NCBI GenBank assembly: GCA_020846635.1
Contig: JADLDO010000048.1
Coordinates: forward strand, 124,001 to 188,000
Length of the DNA: 64,000 bases
Reading direction: 5' to 3'
Origin: Caldilineaceae bacterium
GTDB taxonomy: Bacteria > Chloroflexota > Anaerolineae > Caldilineales > Caldilineaceae
Notes under the pieces: generated by a model
Seen by the model: only the letters and a program-made list of their open reading frames with translations
What the model was told of the DNA's origin: nothing
Database searches by the model: none
Translations under genes and position numbers: made by a program
Shown here: positions 1 to 9,000 of the stretch, one piece after another
Numbering within the stretch: position 1 is the first letter of the stretch
Layout: each line of letters opens with the position of its first letter

Positions 1-1
1 T

Positions 2-469
2 GTGGATTCGGAGTTCTACGCCGGTCTTTTACAAAAGCACAGCGGTTCCTTCAAGCTGGCAGAGCGGCTTATGGCTGGGCTGCGCTTCTTGCAGGAGGGG
101 AATGTCACACAATTAGCTCCAAGTCGTATTGAACTGGATGGCGACAAGGTCTTCGCTATGATCCAGCACTATGACACGAAGCCGAAGGAGCAAGGGGTGT
201 GGGAGGCCCATCGCAAATATATTGATATTCAATATGTGGCGGAAGGGCAAGAGTTGATGGGCTATGCCAACCTGGGTCATTTGCAGGCGGGCGAGTATGA
301 CAGCGAAAAGGATTATCTTCTGCTCAAAGGGGAGGGGAGCTATGTGCTGATGAAGCCCGGCACGTTTGTCATCCTTACCCCGCAGGACGCGCATATCCCG
401 CAGGTTGCCGTGGATCAGCCACAGCCTGTGAAAAAGGTGGTGGTCAAGGTGGCAGTGGCGGACGAGTAG
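2..469 (+). CDS. YhcH/YjgK/YiaL family protein (5' end probably cut)
   Basis: This gene encodes 155 residues that resemble the YhcH/YjgK/YiaL (DUF386) cupin-like family, whose members (EbgC, YiaL, NanQ-like) act on sugars or sialic acids in the cytoplasm. Visible family hallmarks are an AHRKYIDIQYVAEGQE segment in the middle, a PGTFVILTPQDAHIPQ segment that supplies the cupin-type histidine, and the C-terminal KKVVVKV strand. The first possible start is a GTG at base 2, with no upstream sequence to show a ribosome site. The family usually begins a few residues earlier, so the N-terminus is probably missing. A long palindrome follows 57 bases after the stop. The family call is firm, but the substrate cannot be told from the sequence. 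Confidence 0.85.
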   Translation: MDSEFYAGLLQKHSGSFKLAERLMAGLRFLQEGNVTQLAPSRIELDGDKVFAMIQHYDTKPKEQGVWEAHRKYIDIQYVAEGQELMGYANLGHLQAGEYDSEKDYLLLKGEGSYVLMKPGTFVILTPQDAHIPQVAVDQPQPVKKVVVKVAVADE

Positions 470-525
470 GGGAGATAGGGAAGAAGGTTGCAGGCCGCGT
501 TGGTTGCATCATATCCTCAAAAACC

Positions 526-562
526 TGACAGGGGTGCGATTCTCAGAATCGCACCCCTGTCA
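526..562 (-). terminator. Rho-independent terminator, 18-bp arms around one base
   Basis: The arms 526-543 and 545-562 are perfectly complementary around a single C at 544. Read on the minus strand, the stem is followed by GGTTTTTGAGG, a U-run. It therefore fits termination of the stress gene whose stop is at 601. It also lies between convergent genes, so it may serve the plus-strand YhcH gene too. Confidence 0.75.
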
Positions 563-600
563 TAGCGTCGTACTGCTTGTCGTTCAAACTGCACTATTCG

Positions 601-1863
601 CTATACCTTGCCGCGTACCTTGTCCCAGGCATACTGGATAGAGTCCTTAAACTCTTCCCAGGTGCCCTGGTTCTGTGCTTCCCAGGAACGATGGACTTCC
701 GGCTCGATGTCGCGCCATTGGCGACCTCGGTAGCGGTCATCCGTCGCCAGCGTATAGCCATAGCGGAAGGCAGGCTGATAGCGTTCGTAGTTGCCGCCGG
801 AGCGGGAATAGGTCGTTTGCCAGTAGTTACGGAAGTCTGGGTCATAGACCTCATAGGTGGTGCTGCCATTGCCGGCAAGACCGCTGCGGCCTAGCTGCTC
901 TACCTCGACCTCGGTGCGGCGGACAGTGTCACGCACCTTTTCGGTGTGTTCTTCCACGTCCTTGTTGATGCGCACCTCTTCGACAACACGCGCATTCTTG
1001 GCGATGACGGGCTGTTCCTGCGTCTCGCGTACCTCAATCGTCCCCTCGCGGAAGGCATTGAGATCGGCCTCGGTGGCGGGACGGTCTACTGGGCGTCGCT
1101 CCACATTGACATGCTCTTGGCGCAGGCGCACTTCTTCTTCGACAGGCACTTCACGTACATGGGATGTTACGCGGACACCGCCGGTTTCGACAGCGCGCTT
1201 GCCGACCTGGAGATCTTCCTCGACGACTTCGAAGGTCTCATCTTTATCGAGTTTTCTGCTCGGTGTATCCATGCGCCCTGTATTGGCAACAGTTGTGCGT
1301 GTGCGGTCGATTGTTCGATCACCCGCAGTGGCGTCAAAGCCGGTCCAGCCACTTGAGCGCCAACCTGCGGCCTCACGCTCGATATCGATCAGGCCAGTGC
1401 GCTTCATAATTCGGGTTGCTTCATCTACGCGGTTGTCTTCAACCTGGGCAGCCACAAGGACATTGCCACGGCGAACACTTTCAGCATAGACATGCGCTGA
1501 TTCTTCGGGAACCCCCAAATCAATGAGCGCCCCAATGATGCCGCCGGTCACTGCACCGATACCGGCCCCAGCCAGTGCGGCTGCGAGAGGGCCTGCCGCG
1601 ATCACAGGGCCGACGCCGGGAATTGCAAGCGCACCTAGACCTAGCAGAAGCCCGCCAAGCCCGCCGATGGCCGCGCCAATGCCAGCACCTTTGGCGGTAT
1701 CGTCGGCAGCGTTATCGTTATCAATGTATGTTGAATACTTCTTGTCAGCATCATTGGCGATCACGCTGATTGAATTGCGGTTGAAACCCGCATTGACCAG
1801 GTCGTTGACTACGGCAATCGCAGTCTCCATGTCCCTATAGGTACCGATTACTGTCTTCGTCAT
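601..1863 (-). CDS. YsnF/DUF2382 stress protein with general-stress-protein-17M N-domain
   Basis: The protein has 420 residues. Residues 1-50 (TKTVIGTYRDMETAIAVVND onward) match the heat-induced general stress protein 17M domain. Residues about 60-125 form a glycine- and alanine-rich glycine-zipper segment that could insert in a membrane. Residues about 205-330 are a DUF2382 (YsnF/AvaK) region of alternating charged repeats (EEDLQVGKR..., EVPVEEEVRLRQEHVNVERR). The C-terminal 80 residues are rich in Tyr, Trp and Arg and match nothing I know. A GAGGAAG ribosome site lies just before the ATG. The gene follows a second DUF2382 gene on the same strand after about 120 bases, so the two may be co-transcribed. 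The molecular function of the family is unknown; a stress role is known only from homologues. Confidence 0.85.
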   Translation of the reverse strand: MTKTVIGTYRDMETAIAVVNDLVNAGFNRNSISVIANDADKKYSTYIDNDNAADDTAKGAGIGAAIGGLGGLLLGLGALAIPGVGPVIAAGPLAAALAGAGIGAVTGGIIGALIDLGVPEESAHVYAESVRRGNVLVAAQVEDNRVDEATRIMKRTGLIDIEREAAGWRSSGWTGFDATAGDRTIDRTRTTVANTGRMDTPSRKLDKDETFEVVEEDLQVGKRAVETGGVRVTSHVREVPVEEEVRLRQEHVNVERRPVDRPATEADLNAFREGTIEVRETQEQPVIAKNARVVEEVRINKDVEEHTEKVRDTVRRTEVEVEQLGRSGLAGNGSTTYEVYDPDFRNYWQTTYSRSGGNYERYQPAFRYGYTLATDDRYRGRQWRDIEPEVHRSWEAQNQGTWEEFKDSIQYAWDKVRGKV

Positions 1864-1985
1864 CTTACTTCCTCTCTTTCAAAACTCTTGATTGCCCGGA
1901 TGGGCGCTCCTGAAGTCAAAATCTGGTGATGGACAACCCTTTGCGTCGGGCCAGTAACCTTCAACCATGCACCAGACCCGGAGAG

Positions 1986-2639
1986 CTACTGCTCTTGGCT
2001 CATTGCCTCATGAGAGACAGGTGTGCGTATAACCTCTACCTGCTCCTGGCGCAGCAGCACTTCCTGTGGATCATGTACTTCTTTCCGCACCTTCTTGACG
2101 TGTACCTCCTCGCGTAGAACTAGCCGCTTTTCGACCACTAGCACTTCTTCGAGGAGAGATATAATCATCGTATCGCCTTCGTGGCGAATGGGAACCGGTT
2201 CTTCCACAAGCCGGTTGACAGCTACACGTTCGATTTCAACTTCTTCGATCTGTAGCGGCTGATCGACAACTTCGGTGTGCTCATGCACTGTTTTGTGAAG
2301 TTCGACCCGGCCTGTCTCCGACGCACGTTTTTGAACCTGGACCCTTTCCTCGACAATCGGGATCACGAGCGGGAGTTCTCCTGTCGCGTCTTGTGAAGCA
2401 GGAATTGAACCTTGAGAGGTGGTATCTGCCCGCGCAACAGCCGCCTGCTCCGTCGCCAACTCCTCAATGCTGGCAGCGAGACGATAGCGCCCATCTTCTT
2501 GCCGGTTGAGCAGTTCTTTAGGCACAATCACTTGTTTCCCGTTTTGGAAACGAACAAGTAATCGTGTTTCAAGAGCGGGAGACAAGGCAGCGTCATCGAC
2601 GACTGTACCTTCCACTCCGTTTTGATCAATGACAATCAT
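1986..2639 (-). CDS. DUF2382 (YsnF/AvaK) family protein
   Basis: The protein is 217 residues from the ATG at 2639. A TTG ten codons upstream (2669), preceded by AAGGGAA, is an alternative start. The N-terminal 55 residues (MIVIDQNGVEGTVVDD..., VRFQNGKQVIVPKELL) look like a small PRC-barrel-like beta domain, and starting at MIVID suits that domain. Residues about 100-205 are DUF2382 repeats with the typical alternation of ERVQVQKR, HEHTEV and EIERVAVNR strands. It lies upstream of the larger DUF2382 gene on the same strand. Its exact function is unknown. Confidence 0.8.
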   Translation of the reverse strand: MIVIDQNGVEGTVVDDAALSPALETRLLVRFQNGKQVIVPKELLNRQEDGRYRLAASIEELATEQAAVARADTTSQGSIPASQDATGELPLVIPIVEERVQVQKRASETGRVELHKTVHEHTEVVDQPLQIEEVEIERVAVNRLVEEPVPIRHEGDTMIISLLEEVLVVEKRLVLREEVHVKKVRKEVHDPQEVLLRQEQVEVIRTPVSHEAMSQEQ

Positions 2640-3041
2640 GGGTAGACGTTGTCCTGTAGAACGATTCAAGATTCCCTTGCCCTCATCACAAATTCTCTTT
2701 CAACGCGAACTCTCTCCACAACGATGACTTTCCACAATCCAACCCTTTGCTGGGACGGGGGAAGGCGTCGTTGTGTGTTATCAAGATAGTCTCAAAAGGG
2801 GCGTCGGGCTATATAACTAGATACAGTTGGGATTCATAGCTGCGTGTAGAAGCTTGGGCTTTAGAGAGAATGGCTCGCCCGGAGGCACTGAGGCGCAGAG
2901 GGAGAGACACAAGGCCGCTGTTTCCGCTCTATCGTGCAGCGCGCATGGCGACCCGCGCCTGCCGAATCAGCGTATAGAAGAAGGCCCCAGGCAGTACGCC
3001 TGGGGCCTTCTCTTTGTCTGCGTATGGTATGACTCTACGGC
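2640..3041. other. Intergenic region between stress genes and giant surface gene
   Basis: This 400-base stretch holds the upstream region of the DUF2382 pair and, at 2979-3011, the terminator of the giant gene. I see no convincing coding region. Short open frames here lack ribosome sites and family resemblance. Confidence 0.5.
2979..3011 (-). terminator. Terminator of the giant VWA/DUF11 gene
   Basis: The 14-bp arms AGAAGGCCCCAGGC (2979-2992) and its complement (2998-3011) enclose a five-base loop. On the minus strand the stem is followed by TTCTATACG. It sits 30 bases beyond the stop at 3042. Confidence 0.75.
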
Positions 3042-6000
3042 TTAGTCGTTGGTCGAACTCGACTGGACGTTGGCGTCATTTGACTTGAGCGTGGGCAGGA
3101 ACATGAACTGCCGTGTGTTGGGCTGGTCCGTAGGCTGCTCTGTGGGCGGCAGGTTCGTCGTATCAGTCGGTGTGGGTGTGTTCACCCGCGCCGCTTCTGT
3201 GATACGCTTGAGACCCGCATCCAGGTCGAGGTTGTTGTCCCCCGCTGCCAGGGTCACGAGGGCAGTGCGCCCGATTGTGCCCTGCGTCACGTAGACCGGC
3301 AAGTCCAGCACATCCGGTACGTCGCTGCCCGATTCCTTGAGCTTGACGACGAAGGTAGCAGACCCACTGCTCTTGGCATCCAGCGTCGCCAGCGTGAGGG
3401 TACAGACCCCACCCGCATTGTCGCCGTTGGTGCAGGTCCACCCTGCGCTGCTGCCCTCTGCAACATAGGTGGTACCCGCGGGCACTGTGGTAGAGATAAC
3501 CACATTAGACGCTGCCAGGAGTGGATCGCTGTTGGTATAGAAGAGTGTGTAGGTCAACAACCCACCGAACTCTGCTTCCACACCGCCATCCGAAGCGCTC
3601 ACCACAAGTTCCGGCACCAGCGGATCGCTGTCGACGGCATCTTGTGTGTTGTCATTGACATTATGCTTGGTGAAGGCATAGCCCTGGGGCGCTACAAACT
3701 CAGCGTAGTAGGTGCCGGCGGCTAGGCCTGTGAAGGCATACGTACCCTCGCTGTCGGTTGTCGTGACAGCCAGCGGTGTATCGGTTGCTGCCGCGGACAC
3801 TGTCTCCGCATCCGCCACGCGATAGAGATCGACCTTGACGCCAGAGATGCCTTGCTCATCCGCGTCTTGGATGCCATTGTTGTTGGCATCAATCCAGACC
3901 TTGTTGCCCAGTGAGGCAGGCAAGGCGTCATAAGTCACGGTCTCTGTATCCTCGTTCGAGGCGACGTCGTTGCCCTGTGGGTCCTGGGCATGGCCCGTGG
4001 CAATGTTGGTCACTGATCCGTTGGCTATATCCTGTGCGGTGATGACATAGGTCGCCGTACAGGTAATGCTCTCGCCGGTGGCAAGGCTGGCCGGTTCTGC
4101 CGGGCAGACCACCGTGGCCTTGTCATCACTGACGGTAAACGGCCCGTTTAACGTTACATTGCCGTCGTTGGTCAGCTTATAGCTGTAGCTGATGGTGTCG
4201 CCAACCACTGAATAGGTAGCAGTCGCTGCCGTCTTGACGAGCGTCAGCCTGGGGCTGATGGCAATCGGGAGTTCGTGCGTGTCCGTGACAGGAACGGGGG
4301 GCTCGCCGGTGGTCGTCGTACCGGTGGCACCTGCTGTGTTGAAGATCGGGCCTGGCAGGTCGGCCTGGCTCACAGGACCATAGCTGCCTGTCAATTGCGC
4401 GGATGCGTTGACCGGCAGTGTGCCGATATTCTGAACCAGACCCAGCTTGGCGTCTGTGACCGTGACATTGTGCAACGTCACATTGCCAATGTTCTTGACG
4501 GTGATGGTGTAGTGGACTGTGCCGCCAAGAGCCACCGGGCCAGCATCGCCTTCCTTCACAATCGACAGCGCGGGCGACTGAATTGCCGGTACACTCTCGT
4601 CATCTGTAACGGGGTCTGTCTCGTTGCTGTCGGCTGTGGCGGTGTTGTCCACCTTGCCCGCATCCAGGTCTGCCTGGGTGACGGTATAGGTTCCTTGACA
4701 GGTCAGTATTTCGTTGGGCCACAGGTTGAATTCGACCACGGCAACCTGGATTGAGAGAGGCTGGATTGGCTGTGACACGACACAGGTCATGTCACTCAAC
4801 TTGGGATCGGTGATGGTGACGTTGGTCAGCATGACGTTGCCGGTGTTCGTCGCCACGATTGTATAGGTGATGACCTCGCCGACCTGGCTGTAGCTGCTCT
4901 GTTCCGCACGCTTGCTGATGGCAAGGGCGGGGTTGACGACAACATCGACCTGGGCAGAGTCCTGCGCTTGCGGCGCATTGCCGCCATTGGGGTCTTTGCC
5001 ATCAGCCGTAGCGGTATTGGTGATGTCTGCTGTGCCAACGTTGTCGATAGCACAGGTGTAGAGCCACGCCTCGCCGACATCGAGCAGACCGTCATTGTCG
5101 CTGTCGCCTCTGTTGTGGATGTTGTCTACACCGAGCGTTGGCACAGGAGGCGCGCTGCACTGGTTGTCAGTCACTACTACATTGGAGAGCGGCACGTTGC
5201 CGCCGTTGGTCACTGTGAGCGTGAAGTTGGCTGTACTGTAGGGTTGAACCTGTTGTGTCGCAGGGCTCTTGGCAATGGCGATGACCGGATTGACCACAAC
5301 GATCACCTCCGCGCTGTCTTGTGCTTGCGGCGCGTCGTTGCCATTGGGGTCTTCGCCATCGGCAGTGGCGACATTGTCAAAGTCCACTGTTCCCACATTC
5401 GCAATGGCACAGGTGTATGTCCAAGTCTCGCTCAGGTCAAGCTTGCTGTCGGTGTTGCTGTCGCCGATATTGTGGGTGTTGTCCACACCGAGCGTTGCCA
5501 CAGGTGCAGCGTCGCACTGAAGGTCTGTTACTTGGACATTGGAGAGCGGCACGTTGCCCTGGTTTGTTACCTTCAGCGTGAAGTTCGCTGTGCCATAGGC
5601 TTGAACCTGCTGCGTATCCGGGGTCTTATCAATCGCGATAGCGGCATTGACAATCACCTGGACTTGGGCGGAATCCTGCGCTTGCGGTGCATTGTTACCA
5701 TTGGGATCTTTGCCATCAGCGGTTGCCGTGTTGGTAATGTCCACAGTACCGACGTTATTGATGGCACAGGTATAGAGCCATTCTTCACCACTGTCGAGTA
5801 GACCATCACCATCGGCGTCACCAACATTGTGGAGGTTGTCCACACTGAGCGTTGCCACTGGGGGCGCGCTGCACTGATTGTCATTTACCACGATGTCAGA
5901 GAGCGGAACGTTGCCGCCGTTTGTGACCTTCAGGGTAAATCCGGCTGTGCCATAAGCCTGAACCTGCTGCGTATCCGGGGTCTTGTCGATGATAATCACC

Positions 6001-9000
6001 GGGTTGACGAGCACAACCACCTGGGCGGTATCCTCATCCTGCGGCACTGGGACTCCATTGGGATCATCGGCGTCGGCAGTGGCGGTATTGTCAAAGTCCA
6101 CAGTACCGACATTGGCAATCGCACAGGTATAGAGCCATTCCTCACCGTTATCGAGCAGGCCATCAGTGTTGCTGTCGCCGGTGTTGTGAATGTTATCCAC
6201 ACCCAGTGTTGCCACAGGAGCAGCATCACACCGGAGGTCAGTCACTTGAACATTAGAAAGCGGCACATTTCCCAGGTTTGTGACCTTCAAGGTGAAGTTG
6301 GCCGTACCGTAGGCTTGAACCTGCTGCGTGTCGGGTGTCTTGTCGATAGCGATGGCGGGGTTGACGACAACATCGACCTGGGCAGAGTCCTGCGCCTGTG
6401 GCGCATTGCCACCGTTGGGATCTTTGCCATCAGCGGTTGCCGTGTTGGTAATGTCAACGGTTCCTACATTGTTGATCGCACAGGTGTAGAGCCACTCCTC
6501 ACCGGCATCGAGCAGACCGTCGCTGTCAGTGTCGCCCACATTATAGATACTGGCTTGGGCGAGAGTCGGCACAGGAGCCGCGCTGCACTGGTTGTCAGCC
6601 ACGACGATGCTGGAGAGCGGCACGTTGCCCTGGTTTGTAACCTTCAACGCGAAGTTAGCTGTACCGTAAGGTTGAACCTGCTGCGTATCTGGGGTCTTGT
6701 CGATGGCAATGACCGGAGTGACGACAACGTCCACCTGGGCAGAGTCTTGTGCCTGTGGCGCGTCGTTGCCATTGGGAGCTTTGCCGTCGGCAGTCGCGGT
6801 GTTGGTGATGTCGCTGGTTCCTACGTCGTTGATGGCACACGTATAAGTCCATTCCTCGCCAATGTCGAGCAGACCATCGTTGTTGGTGTCGCCAACGTTG
6901 TAAGGAGCTGTGCCAATTGTGGGCGCAGGAGCAGCACTGCACTGGCTGTCGTTCACCACTACATTGGAGAGCGGCACGTTGCCACCGTTGGTGACTTTCA
7001 ACGTGAAGCTGGCAGTACCATAGGCCTGGACTTGCTGGGTTGCAGGAGTCTTGTCGATGGCAATGACCGGGTGTTGGACGATATTTTTCGTCTCGGTGTC
7101 ATTATCGGTGATATCATCCGCAGGGTCTGCGGGATCGCCACCGGGCGCTTCACCTGCAACAAACGCCTGGTTGTCGACCTGACCATCGTTGATGTCGCTC
7201 TGGATCAAGCTGTAGGAACCGGAGCAACTGACATCATCAACCGCGCCCGGAGCCATTGTGCCGATGAGACAGTTGACGACACCTGCTTTGGCATCATTGA
7301 CCGTGACATTGTCGAGTGTGACGTTGCCTGTGTTCTCGACACGGAAGGTGTAGTTGATGGTGTCACCAGGGGTGGCGATGCCGTCTGCACCCAGGTCGAG
7401 TGTGCCGGTCTTGATGATGTCAATGGCTGGGTCAGCACCAAAGTAGTTGGCATCATCGGTGTCAGACGCGGATGCGCCATTGTAAGAGCCGGTAGCTGTA
7501 GCCGTGTTGGTGTGTTGGCCTGTCGCCCAGGATGCCGTAATGATGCACTCGAAGGAGTCATCTACCGCAAGTGTGGTCGGAATAACACAGCTAGCTAGAG
7601 CAAAGTCACTGTCGGTCAAGGTGATGCCGCTCAGGTCAACGTTGCCATTGTTGGTAACGACGAATTTGAACTGCGGTGATGTTCCCTCTACCAGCAATGG
7701 GCCTGGAGCGCTGTTCGCATCGTCCCACGTCACTCCACCGTCCACCGAGACTTGCTTGACGACCTGGATACTGGGGTCGGCACCGTAGTAGTTGGCATCA
7801 TCGGTATCAGAGGTAGGTGCGCCATTGTAAGAACCGGTGACTGTGGCTGTGTTGGTTTGCAAACCAGCGCCCCAAGTGCCAGTTGCCAGATAGACCCATG
7901 TCTCACTGGTCTGTAGGATGCCGTCCGTGTTCGTGTCTCCCGTGGGAGCCGATAGCGTCAACCCGGTATCGTCAACAACGGTCACGTTGAAAAGGGCAAC
8001 GTTGCCCATGTTGGTCACAGTGTAGCGGAACTTCGGAGCCGGGCCATTGGCGAGCAGCGAGGGTGCTGTGGCCGCGGTATTGGCATCGACCCAAGTGCTG
8101 CCGTTGTCTACCGAGACTTCCTTGACTACATGAATGCCAGGGTCAGCCCCAAAGTAGTTAGCATCGTCGTTGTCAGAGGTGGACGAGCTATTGTAGGAGC
8201 CGGTGGCTGTCGCGGTGTTGGTATGTTGACCGGCGGCCCAGGATGCCGTGATGATGCACTCGAACGAGCCATCTACCGCAAGTGTCGCCGGAATGACGCA
8301 GGAGGCAAGGCCGAAGTCACTGTCGGTCAGAGAGATATTGGTCAGGTCAACGTTACCGTCGTTGGTGACGACGAATTTGAACTGTGGCGATGTGCCTTCT
8401 GCCAAGAACGGGCCAGGAGCCGTATTCGCATCGTCCCAGGAACTGCCATTATCTATTGACACTTGCTTGACGACGTTGATGCTGGGGGCCGCACCGAAAT
8501 AGTTGGCGTCGTCACTGTCTGTGGCGGGTGCGCCCTTGTAGGAACCAGTGGCTGTGGCCGTGTTGGTTTGCAGGTCAGCGCCCCAGGTTCCGGTTGCCAG
8601 GTAGACCCATGTTTCACTGGTCTGTAGGATGCCATCGTTGTTGGCGTCGCCCGTGGGGCCAGAGAGGGTGAGATTGGTGTTATCCGTCACGCCAACGCTG
8701 GAGAGGGGAACGTTACCGATATTGGTTACGGTGTAGCGGAATTTCGGCGCTGGGCCACTCTGAAGCAGCGCGGGCGCTGTGGCCGCAGTGTTGGCATCGT
8801 GCCAGGTCAGCCCATTGTCTACCGAGACTTCCTTGACTACATGAATACCAGTGACGACCTCAAACTTATTCGTGACGACACAGTCGACAAAGCCACCGGC
8901 TACAATGCCACTCAGGCTAAAAGAGTTGCCGGCTGGATTGTCAAGATTAAGAACTTCAACATCACTTTGCGTGCAGACGACGCTTTCGAGCAGATAGCCC

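Noticed and set aside
857..1489. Long Ser/Arg-rich plus-strand frames within the DUF2382 gene
   Set aside because: Low-complexity antisense shadow of a well-supported gene.
4930..7070. Regular periodicity that might suggest a CRISPR or other repeat array
   Set aside because: The period is about 355 bases, matches a protein domain and stays in frame. There are no short spacers.
5829..7598. A 589-codon plus-strand open frame, with related long frames at 4968-5801 and 8130-8459
   Set aside because: They are antisense shadows of the repeat-rich giant gene. The repeats create repeated open antisense frames, and there is no ribosome site or family resemblance.
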